From Rhodospirillaceae bacterium (GTDB taxonomy: Bacteria > Pseudomonadota > Alphaproteobacteria > Rhodospirillales > Casp-alpha2), in the NCBI GenBank assembly GCA_016845145.1, contig JAERTE010000143.1, forward strand, positions 1 to 64,000: 64,000 nucleotides of DNA. Reading direction: 5' to 3'. The notes beneath the pieces were generated by a model. That model was not told where the DNA came from. It saw only the letters and a list, made by a program, of their open reading frames with translations, and did not search any database. Below, piece after piece: positions 17,423 through 26,065 of this stretch (positions are counted from its first letter, which is position 1; each line of letters starts with the position of its first letter). The position numbers were made by a program, and so were the translations under genes.

Positions 17423-19147
17423 CTATTTCTTTTTCACGACACTTTGCGGATTGAGATTGCCGATGCGCCCACTTTCCGTGCCGGCATTTTCATCGATCAC
17501 CGCATTGACCAGGGCCGGCTTACCCGCATCCATGGCTTCGTTCACGGCGCGCCGCAATTCATCGGGAGAGGTGACGTGGTATCCGGCACCGCCGAATGCC
17601 TCCATCATCTTGTCGTAACGCGAATCCTTGACGAACACCGTTGTCGCCACGTCCGCACCGCCGGTGGGATTGACGTCCGTGCCTCGATAGATGCCGCCAT
17701 TGTTAAACACCACCACACAAATGGGCAGGTTGTAGCGGCAGATGGTTTCGATCTCCATGCCCGAAAACCCAAACGCACTGTCGCCCTCAACCGCCAGCAC
17801 CGGATTGCCGGTCTCCACCGCAGCCGCGATGGCCTGACCCATACCAATCCCCATAACGCCCCACGTGCCCACATCGAGGCGCTTGCGCGGTTTGTGCATA
17901 TCGATGATGGAGCGCGCGAAATCCAGTGTATTGGCGCCTTCATTGACCAAAATGGCATCGGGCCGTTCATTGATGATGCCGCGCAAAGCGCCCAACGCAC
18001 CCTGATAATCCATGGGTACGTTGTTGTTCATCAACTTCGGCGCCATGCGGGCGATATTGGCGTCTTTTTTGGCGGCGACCGCTTCTGTCCATTCAGCGGG
18101 CGGTTTCGCCCAGTCATCACCCATGCCATCGAGCAAGGCCTGCGCGCACGAGCCGATATCACCGACCAGAGGCGCCGCTATCTCTACGTTGGAGTCCATT
18201 TCCTTCGGCTCGATATCGATTTGCACGAATTTCTTTGGCGCCGTTCCCCAGGTTTTGCCCTTGCCATGCGACAGCAGCCAATTCAGCCGCGCGCCGATCA
18301 TCACCACCACATCGGATTCTTTCAGCACCAGCGAGCGCGCCGGGCCGGCCGATTGCGGATGCGTGTCAGGCAGCAGGCCTTTGGCCATGCTCATGGGCAG
18401 GTACGGAATGCCGCTTTTCTCGACCAGTTCACGGATGGCATCGTCGGCCTGCGCGTATGCCGCGCCCTTACCGAGGATGATCAACGGACGTTCGGCGCCT
18501 TTCAGCACCTCAAGCGCGCGCGCGACCGCATCCGGGCCCGGCAACTGCGCCGGCGCGGCATCAATGACCTTAACCAAAGACGCCTCGCCGGCCGCCGCAT
18601 CCATGGCCTGGCCCAGGAGCGCGCCGGGAATATCCAAATAGACTCCGCCCGGACGGCCTGAAACGGCGGCGCGGATGGCGCGCGCAATGCCGATGCCGAT
18701 GTCTTCAGCGTGTAAAATCCTGTAGGCCGCTTTGCACAGAGGCTTGGCGATGGCCAGTTGGTCCATCTCCTCGTAGTCGCCCTGCATGAGATCGATGATT
18801 TCACGCTCAGACGACCCAGACATCAATATCATCGGGAAACAGTTGGTTGTGGCGTGTGCCAATGCCGTGAGACCGTTGAGAAACCCAGGCGCCGAAACCG
18901 TCATGCAAACGCCCGGCTTCTTTGTCAGGAAACCAGCAATGGCGGCGGCATAGCCGGCATGCTGCTCGTGACGGAACGAAAGCACCCGCATGCCTTCAGC
19001 CTGCATCATACGGCCCAGATCCGTGATCGGAATGCCCGGCACGTTATAAATCGTGTTGATGTCATTGAGTTTCAGCGCATCGATAATCAGGTGAAACCCA
19101 TCCGTCAGATCACCGGTCCCTGAATCTGTAGCTGTATCTCCCGACAT
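17423..19147 (-). CDS. oxc: Oxalyl-CoA decarboxylase
   Basis: This 574-residue ThDP enzyme cleaves oxalyl-CoA to formyl-CoA and CO2. Diagnostic features are [14 protein letters not shown] in the middle domain, the ThDP motif beginning [12 protein letters not shown] and closing [11 protein letters not shown], and an N-terminal PYR domain with the catalytic Glu region [13 protein letters not shown]...[13 protein letters not shown] start at ATG 19147, seven bases after GGGAGAG; the ATG six bases earlier abuts that site. It is the first gene of the - strand oxalate set, and a long palindrome lies about 100 bp upstream. Confidence 0.95.
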   Translation of the reverse strand: MSGDTATDSGTGDLTDGFHLIIDALKLNDINTIYNVPGIPITDLGRMMQAEGMRVLSFRHEQHAGYAAAIAGFLTKKPGVCMTVSAPGFLNGLTALAHATTNCFPMILMSGSSEREIIDLMQGDYEEMDQLAIAKPLCKAAYRILHAEDIGIGIARAIRAAVSGRPGGVYLDIPGALLGQAMDAAAGEASLVKVIDAAPAQLPGPDAVARALEVLKGAERPLIILGKGAAYAQADDAIRELVEKSGIPYLPMSMAKGLLPDTHPQSAGPARSLVLKESDVVVMIGARLNWLLSHGKGKTWGTAPKKFVQIDIEPKEMDSNVEIAAPLVGDIGSCAQALLDGMGDDWAKPPAEWTEAVAAKKDANIARMAPKLMNNNVPMDYQGALGALRGIINERPDAILVNEGANTLDFARSIIDMHKPRKRLDVGTWGVMGIGMGQAIAAAVETGNPVLAVEGDSAFGFSGMEIETICRYNLPICVVVFNNGGIYRGTDVNPTGGADVATTVFVKDSRYDKMMEAFGGAGYHVTSPDELRRAVNEAMDAGKPALVNAVIDENAGTESGRIGNLNPQSVVKKK

Positions 19148-19228
19148 TCGCATCTCTCCCTGGTTTCACCGATATCACCAAATACGCGGGCCAATGAGGT
19201 TCCGCGACACTTCTCCGATAACGACGTC

Positions 19229-19245
19229 AGCATCTGACGGATGCT
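19229..19245. promoter_or_regulatory. Small perfect inverted repeat in the oxc leader
   Basis: AGCATC at 19229-19234 and GATGCT at 19240-19245 form a 6-bp stem around five bases. It lies between the oxc start and the larger palindrome, so it falls in the probable leader or promoter-proximal region. It could be a second regulator site or an RNA hairpin; the sequence does not decide. Confidence 0.3.
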
Positions 19246-19247
19246 TA

Positions 19248-19275
19248 TCAGTTATTTGGTATACCACATAATTGA
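19248..19275. promoter_or_regulatory. Candidate GntR/FCD operator upstream of oxc
   Basis: A 28-bp dyad is centred between 19261 and 19262. Twelve of its 14 base pairs match. The core is TGGTATACCA (19257-19266), a perfect palindrome that fits the FadR/FCD-type layout (GT...AC half sites around a short centre). It lies 101-128 bp before the oxc start, the first gene of the strand that ends with the GntR/FCD regulator. Autoregulation is inferred. No second copy was noticed upstream of the formate dehydrogenase genes. Confidence 0.6.
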
Positions 19276-19503
19276 CAGAAGATTATGCCGAGCCTTTGTT
19301 GAGCGCAACTTGTTTTTGTCATCGGGGAGAACGCACTCAGGATACGGACGCTTGGCGATTAGACGCCAAACAGAAATCGTTCACGATTCGACTGATGCTA
19401 CACGGGATCAATCAGCGCCCGGTGATATGGCGCGAAAGCATCTCTCTGCCCCCGTTTCTATCGGAGCTTAAGGCTCTATGTCCTTGAATAAATTACAAAA
19501 GAG
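19276..19503. other. Intergenic region between the oxc control region and tRNA-Gln
   Basis: No convincing gene is seen. A short + strand frame (19272-19487) contains IRLMLHGINQRPVIWRESI, which looks like the start of a pRiA4b ORF-3-type protein domain, but it ends soon after. At best it is a decayed fragment. No clear terminator or promoter was recognised here. Confidence 0.3.
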
Positions 19504-19579
19504 TGGCTGGGGCGGGAGGATTCGAACCTCCGAGTGCCGATACCAAAAACCGGTGCCTTAACCACTTGGCCACGCCCCA
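19504..19579 (-). tRNA. tRNA-Gln (anticodon TTG)
   Basis: The - strand folds as a standard tRNA. The 7-bp acceptor is TGGGGCG with CGCCCCA. The D-arm runs from GGCC to GGC, and the anticodon stem CCGGT/ATCGG closes the loop TTTTGGT with anticodon TTG. The T-arm contains GGTTCGAATCC, and CCA is encoded. It closely resembles bacterial tRNA-Gln(UUG). It stands alone, 90 bp downstream of ispE on the same strand. Confidence 0.96.
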
Positions 19580-19669
19580 TTCGCTGGAAAGCTCATTCAG
19601 CGCGCGCAACATAAGAGGAAACGGCGGGCATCGCAAGACCGCCATGCACCACCAACTGCAGAACTTTTA

Positions 19670-20533
19670 TCAGCCAAAGATCGTAGGCGTGACCCACCAA
19701 TCGGGTTGCCGCGCCGAAATGCCCGCCGCAGCTTCAGCGGCAGCTTCCGCATCTTCAAATATGCCAAAACACGTCGCGCCACTTCCCGACATGCGGGCCA
19801 ACTGACACCTCGGCGTTTCCCGCAACTCCGACAACACTGTAGCGATTTCCGGCGCCAAACTAAGGGCTGGCGCCTCTAGATCATTACCCCGTGCGGCCAG
19901 ATCCCGCACGAACGCTTCGGCTTCAACCGCAAGCTCAAATAAACGGCTAGGCTCGGAGAACGCCGCGTTTCGAGCCTTGAATACCGCAGGCGTCGAGACC
20001 GCAACGCCCGGATTGACCAGCACCGCCGGCAACGCAGGCAGCGGCCCGGTAAATTCCAATTGTTCGCCAATACCCGACATGTGCGCTGAGCGCCCGGCAA
20101 GACAAACCGGAACATCGGCGCCCAAGTCCAGCGCGAGGCCGCTGAGATCGTACTGTGCAGGATGTACCTCCCACAATCGCGACAATGCTTTGAGCGCCGC
20201 CGCCGCATCCGCCGACCCGCCACCGATTCCCGACGATACCGGCAGGTTTTTCTCAAGCATGATCGCAGCGCCCAATTCGCCACCAATACGGGCGCGCAAG
20301 GCCTCAGCGGCGCGCGTAACCAAATTGTCGCCCTCGGCACTTAATCCCGCCGCATGGGGGCCGGTGATTGCGAGGCTCAACCCATCGCCCGCTTCCGCCA
20401 CGATGCGATCGCCAACGTCGGCAAAGACTACAAGGCTTTCCATTTCATGATAACCGTCGGCGCGTCGGCCCGTGACATGCAAATACAAATTGATCTTAGC
20501 CGGCGCGAATACGGCAACCGTAGCGGCATCCAT
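19670..20533 (-). CDS. ispE: 4-diphosphocytidyl-2-C-methyl-D-erythritol kinase
   Basis: This 287-residue GHMP kinase of the MEP isoprenoid pathway phosphorylates CDP-ME. It has the N-terminal substrate block APAKINLYLHVTGRRADGYH, the ATP loop PVSSGIGGGSADAAAAL at about residues 93-109, and a C-terminal MSGSGATCFGIFED motif. Length is normal. It begins 10 bp after the TPR gene stop, so the two are probably co-transcribed. Confidence 0.96.
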   Translation of the reverse strand: MDAATVAVFAPAKINLYLHVTGRRADGYHEMESLVVFADVGDRIVAEAGDGLSLAITGPHAAGLSAEGDNLVTRAAEALRARIGGELGAAIMLEKNLPVSSGIGGGSADAAAALKALSRLWEVHPAQYDLSGLALDLGADVPVCLAGRSAHMSGIGEQLEFTGPLPALPAVLVNPGVAVSTPAVFKARNAAFSEPSRLFELAVEAEAFVRDLAARGNDLEAPALSLAPEIATVLSELRETPRCQLARMSGSGATCFGIFEDAEAAAEAAAGISARQPDWWVTPTIFG

Positions 20534-20543
20534 CAGGGTAGAC

Positions 20544-22340
20544 TCAAATCTTTTTCAGCGCCGGCGATACTTTGCCGTTTTCCGGCGCTTTCGGGTCGGA
20601 AAGCGGCGTCTTCAAGACCTCCGGTTCGCCCATGCCGTCTGCCAACTTCTTCTCGATCTTCGAGATGACGTCTTTTTCAGGCTTTAGAGACAGAGACCGC
20701 TTCCACTGAAAGTGTGCCTCCAGTTTGCGGCCCACTCGCCAGTACGCATCCCCAAGATGATCGTTGATAATGGGGTCTTCGGGCCTGATCTGGATAGCGC
20801 GCTCCAATTCCTTGACGGCCTCTTCATATTTGCCGAGCCGATAGTAACCCCATCCCAAACTGTCGATTATATAACCATCATTGGGGCGCAATTCGACGGC
20901 GCGGCGGATCATACCCTGCGCCTTGTCCAAGTGCAGGCCCTGATCTATCCACGAATAGCCGAGATAATTCAAAACAAACGGCTGCTCGGGCTCAAACTCC
21001 AACGCTTTTTGGAAATCCTTTTCCGCATCACTCCAACGTTTGGCCCGCTCAAAGGCGATGCCACGCGCATAGAGCATACGCCAATGACGTTTCTCCAAAA
21101 TGCCGACCCGGCCGATGGCTTCGCTATAGGCTGTGATGGCTTCATCCCAACGCTCATGGCGGCGCAGCAGATTACCCAACAATGTCATGGGTTGTGGATC
21201 GTGAGCGCGGCGCTCGGCGACGGTGCGAAAAATCGCAATCGCCTCTTCGATCTGCCCCATTGAATCGAGGTTATTGGCTTGGTTCATGTCGGCGGACGAA
21301 CGAAATGGAGAGAGATTGTTGATCGCCCCATAAATGGCGTTAGCTTCGGCGTAACGCTCATCCTCATCCAATATGTCGGCCACCAAAATCTGCGCGATGG
21401 GGAAATCCGCACGAAGATGCAAAGCCAATCGCGCCAACACCAGAGCTGTTTCCCGCGCCCGCTGACGCCGCAGCGAATTGGCAATACTGAACAACGCCTC
21501 AGCGGCGCCATCCTTAGCCGAGCGCAGAATCTTTTCGGGTTTCTTTCCGTTTTTTAGTCGGGCGTCGGCCACATCGAGCAGTGTCGTTCCTGGCAAATCG
21601 GCACGAAATTGGTCATAGATGGCGCGCGCTTTCTCGGGAGCGCCCTGGCGCTCGTGGAACCGCCCCATGTGTTGCACGATCCGAAAACTACCCGCCAGCT
21701 TCTTCTTAGCCAGGTCGGCGTAAGCCGCCGCGGTTTGCGAATCACTAAGAAAATCGCGCAACAGCGCCACGTGTACGTCATGAAGGCCTTGCGTGCTCTC
21801 ATTGCCGCTGAGTTTCCCCAGTGATTTGATCGCCGCTTCGGATTTACCCTTCCCAGCCAAACTCCAAGCCTCAAGCATGGGGCCCGTAAAACTGTTGAGT
21901 CCCCGGTCAGTGCCGTCATCGAAGCGTTTTTCAAGCTCTTCGTGATCTCCCCTGATCAGGGCCTGAACCGCGAGGGTCAGGTTGGCAATCGGCGCTTTCG
22001 GATTCTTCTTCAAGAGATCGCGCGCCAGCGGCAGCGCTTCATCGATACGCCCCTCTATTACCAGAAGGATGAACGTCCGCCGTTGCAAGTCTGGCGCATC
22101 CGGCATCGCAACGCGCGCCGCGTTCAGATAGGTGAGTGCCGCGGACATATCGCGGCTCGCCTGGGCGTGGCGGCCGGCGAGATAATTGCCGACGGCCGAG
22201 ACGCCAGGCTCGACTTTCGGCGACCCCGCGCTTTTGCCGGCAGCCATTGCGGTCGTACCACCGGCGACAAAAAACAGACCGGTTGCAAACGCAATACCGG
22301 TGCGGCGAATAACGGAATATGAGGCAAGGAAATTTTTCAT
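20544..22340 (-). CDS. Exported tetratricopeptide-repeat protein
   Basis: This 598-residue protein starts MKNFLASYSVIRRTG, followed by a hydrophobic stretch and AMAAG, a Sec signal peptide with cleavage near residue 34. The rest is helical repeats. TPR-like units are clearest in the second half, for example DEAITAYSEAIGR, SDAEKDFQKALEFEPEQPF, DKAQGMIRRAVELRPNDGY and EEAVKELERAIQIRPEDPI. It should be periplasmic and act as a scaffold; the partner is unknown. Its pairing with ispE just downstream is a familiar alphaproteobacterial arrangement. A 276-bp gap separates it from the divergent HU-like gene. Confidence 0.85.
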   Translation of the reverse strand: MKNFLASYSVIRRTGIAFATGLFFVAGGTTAMAAGKSAGSPKVEPGVSAVGNYLAGRHAQASRDMSAALTYLNAARVAMPDAPDLQRRTFILLVIEGRIDEALPLARDLLKKNPKAPIANLTLAVQALIRGDHEELEKRFDDGTDRGLNSFTGPMLEAWSLAGKGKSEAAIKSLGKLSGNESTQGLHDVHVALLRDFLSDSQTAAAYADLAKKKLAGSFRIVQHMGRFHERQGAPEKARAIYDQFRADLPGTTLLDVADARLKNGKKPEKILRSAKDGAAEALFSIANSLRRQRARETALVLARLALHLRADFPIAQILVADILDEDERYAEANAIYGAINNLSPFRSSADMNQANNLDSMGQIEEAIAIFRTVAERRAHDPQPMTLLGNLLRRHERWDEAITAYSEAIGRVGILEKRHWRMLYARGIAFERAKRWSDAEKDFQKALEFEPEQPFVLNYLGYSWIDQGLHLDKAQGMIRRAVELRPNDGYIIDSLGWGYYRLGKYEEAVKELERAIQIRPEDPIINDHLGDAYWRVGRKLEAHFQWKRSLSLKPEKDVISKIEKKLADGMGEPEVLKTPLSDPKAPENGKVSPALKKI

Positions 22341-22536
22341 GACATTGTCAGTTTAACCGAGGCGGCGCGGTGGTTCTAACGGTTCTTTATTCGATCAGCA
22401 TAATGTCACGCCCGTTCACACCAAATATCATATTCATTAATGATAATGTAAGGGAACTCTGATACATTGCCGCCAGTGTTCGCGTAGATGACGTTAATCA
22501 GACCCATCTGGACGCGTTCGAAAGCCCACAATGCAA

Positions 22537-22584
22537 GGCTTTAGGCCCCAAAGCGGGACCAAAGCCCAGAGACGCCATCTCTGG
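22537..22584 (+). promoter_or_regulatory. Tandem RNA hairpins in the leader of the HU-like gene
   Basis: Two back-to-back stem-loops precede the ATG at 22617. The first, at 22537-22566, has a 6-bp base (GGCTTT/AAAGCC) and an upper stem of five pairs with one mismatch around AAAGC. The second, at 22566-22584, is a perfect 7-bp stem, CCAGAGA/TCTCTGG, with loop CGCCA. They share one base. They may control translation, or end a short upstream transcript; no U tract follows. The rest of the 22341-22616 gap holds an AT-rich segment with TATCAT/ATGATA arms near 22426-22445. Confidence 0.4.
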
Positions 22585-22616
22585 CGGGCCTTGCGCAAAA
22601 AGAAGAAACCGAGACG

Positions 22617-22883
22617 ATGAAACTGCATACCCTGACTGAAACTCTGGCTGCTGAATCCAGCGTGCCCACGGAAACGGCGGCAGAAGTTGTTAACGTCGTG
22701 TCCAAAGCCGTCGCGCAAGCAGCCCTGGAAGGCAATGGACAACTGGCGGCCGACAACGGCACTTTAGACGTGCTGATGGACAAGCGCGATCTCATGGAAA
22801 CCGTTGCTGCTGAAGCACAAATTTCCGCCGCGCAGGCCAGTGAGATTCTCGATATTCTGGTTCGGATTGCTGCCGTTATATAG
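22617..22883 (+). CDS. Small HU-like helical protein lacking the DNA-binding arm
   Basis: The 88-residue acidic protein has an N-terminal half following the HU pattern: LTETLAAESSVPTETAAEVV, then VAQAALEGNGQL and NGTLDV, like the helix-helix-strand of HU. The arginine/lysine-rich arm is absent. The second half repeats the helical motif (LMETVAAEAQISAAQASEIL). It may be a derivative of the HU/IHF fold that binds protein rather than DNA. The call is tentative. It ends overlapping the convergent SRPBCC gene by 8 bp. Confidence 0.5.
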   Translation: MKLHTLTETLAAESSVPTETAAEVVNVVSKAVAQAALEGNGQLAADNGTLDVLMDKRDLMETVAAEAQISAAQASEILDILVRIAAVI

Positions 22884-23337
22884 GACCGGCTAAGAACCGC
22901 TCTTCGACGATCCGTTTGACATTACCTAGGCCGATGGCCGCTTCTTCATCCATGCGCTGGGTCATGTCCGGCGCCGGCGGCTTCGGACGCGCCGGATTGG
23001 TGACCGTCCGCACATATCGGGTTTGCCCGTCCTGCTCATGAAAATCGTAGCGCACGACGATCGGGCCCAGAAACGCCGTACCGGTCTCACCGACCCAAAG
23101 CTTCGGTCGATCACTCGCGGTGATCACCCAATTTAATTCCGCCTCGCCCTTGGGGGTGTGCCACAACTCACGAAATGTTTCATCCTTGACGAGAGGCCGG
23201 TCCGGGCTCTCGATATGGTGCGAGGCAACCAGCCATTCAGGCCATGAATTCGGATTGGTGACATAGTCGTATACAGCCACCGCAGGCGCATCGACGACAA
23301 CATCGTAAACGTGCTCAAAGGTAAACAGCTCGTTCAT
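22876..23337 (-). CDS. SRPBCC/START-like ligand-binding protein
   Basis: The 153-residue protein has the SRPBCC start: VVDAPAVAVYDYVTNPNSWPEWL, with the first strand, helix and the W-x-x-W region, then antiparallel strands and a long C-terminal helix (DMTQRMDEEAAIGLGNVKRIVEERF). Members bind hydrophobic ligands or act as cyclases or aromatase-like proteins. Nothing indicates the ligand. It lies 8 bp from the ETF-QO stop-start junction on the same strand and may be translated from the ETF-QO message. Confidence 0.75.
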   Translation of the reverse strand: MNELFTFEHVYDVVVDAPAVAVYDYVTNPNSWPEWLVASHHIESPDRPLVKDETFRELWHTPKGEAELNWVITASDRPKLWVGETGTAFLGPIVVRYDFHEQDGQTRYVRTVTNPARPKPPAPDMTQRMDEEAAIGLGNVKRIVEERFLAGPI

Positions 23338-23345
23338 ATTGCCCC

Positions 23346-25022
23346 CTACATGTTCGGGTAATTCGGGCCGCCACCGCCTTCCGGCACCACCCAGTTAATA
23401 TTCTGCGTGGGGTCCTTGATATCACAGGTCTTACAGTGCACGCAGTTCTGTGCGTTGATCTGCAAGCGCTTAGCGCCTTCGCCGCCGTCCTCATCGTCCA
23501 CGTACTCATACACGCCAGCGGGGCAAAACCGGTTCTCCGGCCCGTCGTAGAGTGCCAGATTGGTATTCACCGGCACGCTCTCGTCCTTGAGCTGGAGATG
23601 TATCGGCTGATCTTCCTCGTGATTGGTGGCCGAGAACGACACGTTGGTGAGCTTGTCGAAAGTGATCTCGCCATCAGGCTTCGGATAATCGATCTTCGGC
23701 ATGTCTGCTGCGGGTTTCAGTTGCTCGTGGTCGTGGTGATGGCCGAGCGTCCAGGGCAGCAAAAAGCCGAGGCCCAAATTGTTCATCCACATATCAAAAC
23801 CGGCATAAAGCGTGCCCAATTTCACACCGAACTTGGTCAGTGCCGGGCGCGCATTGCGAACACGGTGCAAATCTTTGTACGCCCACGATGCCCGGAATGC
23901 CGGCTCGTAACCCGCGAGTTCGTCGTTGGCGCGGCCTTCGCCCAATGCGGCAAAGGCCTGTTCGGCTGCCAGCATGCCGCTCTTCATAGCGTTGTGCGTG
24001 CCCTTGATGCGCGGCACGTTGAGGAAGCCCGCCGAGCACCCAATCAAACAACCGCCCGGAAACGCCAATTTCGGCACCGACTGCAACCCGCCTTCGTTGA
24101 TGGCCCGCGCACCGTAAGCCACACGCCGCCCGCCTTCCAGCACGGGCTTGATGGCCGGATGGGTCTTAAAGCGCTGCATTTCGTCATAGGGCGAGAGATG
24201 CGGGTTCTCGTAATCCAATGTGCTGACAAAACCGATAGCGATCTGGTTGTTTTCCTGATGATAGATAAAGCCGCCACCAACGACATCACCTAAGGGCCAG
24301 CCTTGCGTGTGGATGACGGTGCCTTCCTGGTGCTTGTCCGGCTCGACATCCCAAAGTTCCTTGATGCCGATGCCGTAGGTTTGCGGCTGGCGGCCGTCAC
24401 GCAGGCCAAAACTGTCGATCAATTGCTTCGACAGATGCCCCCTGCACCCCTCTGCGAAGAAGGTGTACTTGGCATGCAGTTCCATGCCAGGCTCAAAATT
24501 CGGGCCTTGCTCACCTTCACGGGTTCGCCCCATGTCGCCGGTGGCGATACCTTTGACAGAGCCGTCTTCGTTGAACAACACTTCAGCCGCAGCGAAACCG
24601 GGATAGACCTCGACTCCCATACCTTCCGCTTGCTCGCCCAGCCAGCGGGTGAAATTACCCAGTGATAGTGTATTGCAGCCGTCATTGGTGAGCATCGGCG
24701 GCATGACGAAATGCGGCAGGCTGCGCTGCCCCGTTTCGGTCAGCACCCAGTGCAGATTGTTGGTAACCGGCACACCCATGGGCGCACCTTTGTCTTTCCA
24801 GTCGGGGATCAACTCGTTCAAGGCAATGGGATCGACCACCGCACCCGACAGAATATGGGCGCCGATCTCGGAACCCTTTTCGACGACGCAGACGGTAACC
24901 TCTTGCTCCTTTTCGGCAGCCAACTGCATAAGCCGGATCGCCGCGCTCAAGCCCGATGGCCCGCCGCCGACAATCACCACATCAAATTCCATCGATTCCC
25001 GTTCGACCACTTGTTCCGTCAT
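23346..25022 (-). CDS. Electron transfer flavoprotein-ubiquinone oxidoreductase
   Basis: The 558-residue protein carries electrons from reduced ETF to ubiquinone at the inner membrane. It has an N-terminal FAD dinucleotide fold (DVVIVGGGPSGLSAAIRL), a central FAD/quinone-binding domain (KIKELWDV-type region), and a C-terminal [4Fe-4S] segment (NCVHCKTCDIKDPTQNINW). Length is standard. I start at ATG 25022 after ACAGGA; an upstream ATG 24 bases away has no ribosome site. It is divergent from the UDG gene with a 130-bp gap. It links fatty-acid and amino-acid dehydrogenases to respiration. Confidence 0.95.
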   Translation of the reverse strand: MTEQVVERESMEFDVVIVGGGPSGLSAAIRLMQLAAEKEQEVTVCVVEKGSEIGAHILSGAVVDPIALNELIPDWKDKGAPMGVPVTNNLHWVLTETGQRSLPHFVMPPMLTNDGCNTLSLGNFTRWLGEQAEGMGVEVYPGFAAAEVLFNEDGSVKGIATGDMGRTREGEQGPNFEPGMELHAKYTFFAEGCRGHLSKQLIDSFGLRDGRQPQTYGIGIKELWDVEPDKHQEGTVIHTQGWPLGDVVGGGFIYHQENNQIAIGFVSTLDYENPHLSPYDEMQRFKTHPAIKPVLEGGRRVAYGARAINEGGLQSVPKLAFPGGCLIGCSAGFLNVPRIKGTHNAMKSGMLAAEQAFAALGEGRANDELAGYEPAFRASWAYKDLHRVRNARPALTKFGVKLGTLYAGFDMWMNNLGLGFLLPWTLGHHHDHEQLKPAADMPKIDYPKPDGEITFDKLTNVSFSATNHEEDQPIHLQLKDESVPVNTNLALYDGPENRFCPAGVYEYVDDEDGGEGAKRLQINAQNCVHCKTCDIKDPTQNINWVVPEGGGGPNYPNM

Positions 25023-25152
25023 TGCTTCCTGTCCCCAATATTCCAAGCAAGTTTAGACCGCGTTTTGTAGCACAAGCCATCGTACTGATCATGCGGAAAT
25101 CGCAAGTACGCAAAAGCTGGCAGCCGCCCGCACAGGTTGCTACGCTACCGGC

Positions 25153-25950
25153 ATGAACATAGAGGCCCAAGCGCGCGCCATTTTGGAATGGCATCAACTG
25201 GTCGGTGTCGACGAGACCATCGGCAGCGAAACCATCGATTGGTTCGCGCAGGTCGATGCGGCTCCGGCTGCACCTCAACCGGCACCAGCCGCTCAACCCT
25301 TGCCCAGCGCGCCGCAACCACTGCCGCCGAGCAATGACCAGTCAGTCAAAACCGCCGTTGAGTTGGCAGCGGCGGCCAGCAGTGTCGAAGACTTGCGAGC
25401 CGCCTTGGAAACCTTCGACGGTTGCGGGCTGAAAAAAACCGCCACCAATCTCGTGTTCGTCGATGGTAACCCCGATGCGCGCGTGCTGTTTATTGGTGAA
25501 GGGCCGGGTGCGGAAGAAGACCGGCAAGGAGTACCTTTCGTCGGCCCAAGTGGTCAGTTGCTCGATAAGATGCTGGCATCCATCGGGCTTGATCGTGGTG
25601 ACGCCTTGATCTCCAACACGGTGTTCTGGCGCCCGCCGGGCAACCGCACGCCAACCCCACAGGAGACCGCGACCTGCATGCCATTTGTCGAGCGCTTGAT
25701 TGAATTGGTGGACCCGGAAGTTCTGGTGCCGCTGGGCGGACCGGCAGCAAAATCGCTGTTGGGCGAGACGCAAGGCATCGGGCGCTTGCGCGGACGTTGG
25801 TTCAGTTTCGAGACGCCGCGCATGTCGCACCCGGTGCCGGCAACACCGATGTTCCACCCGGCCTACCTTCTGCGCACGCCAATCCAGAAACGCGCAGCAT
25901 GGAACGACCTCCGGCTGATCCGCGAAAAGCTGGCCGAAGTGGGTCGCTGA
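25153..25950 (+). CDS. Uracil-DNA glycosylase of the family 4/5-related type
   Basis: The 265-residue protein has a Pro/Ala-rich linker at residues 35-60, then a UDG fold with motif A GEGPGAEEDRQG and motif B FHPAYLLRTP. PFVGPSGQLLDKM and FWRPPGNRTPTPQE are typical of bacterial UdgA-like enzymes. Only two cysteines are present (in DGCGL and TATCMPF), so the four-Cys [4Fe-4S] site of family 4 is not complete. It excises uracil, and possibly other deaminated bases, from DNA. The start ATG 25153 is the first in frame. Confidence 0.85.
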   Translation: MNIEAQARAILEWHQLVGVDETIGSETIDWFAQVDAAPAAPQPAPAAQPLPSAPQPLPPSNDQSVKTAVELAAAASSVEDLRAALETFDGCGLKKTATNLVFVDGNPDARVLFIGEGPGAEEDRQGVPFVGPSGQLLDKMLASIGLDRGDALISNTVFWRPPGNRTPTPQETATCMPFVERLIELVDPEVLVPLGGPAAKSLLGETQGIGRLRGRWFSFETPRMSHPVPATPMFHPAYLLRTPIQKRAAWNDLRLIREKLAEVGR

Positions 25951-26065
25951 TCCCACATTTAGTGGCGATTTCTTAATACATTTCACAAAATATAGTAAAT
26001 TGGTGGCCGAATCGGTCAGAATCATTGCCCGAGTTGCTGGTATCCAGTATATACAGGAAAAGCTT

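Noticed and set aside
16862-18661. A 599-codon + strand frame opposite frc and oxc
   Set aside because: It has no family similarity and lies fully antisense to two complete enzymes in a GC-rich region where shadow frames are common.
19272-19487. Small + strand frame resembling the pRiA4b ORF-3 start
   Set aside because: Only one short motif fits, no ribosome site is evident and the frame ends early. Not enough to call a gene or pseudogene.
22426-22445. AT-rich dyad TATCAT/ATGATA that could be a Fur-like box
   Set aside because: Only the arms match loosely and no iron-related gene is near.
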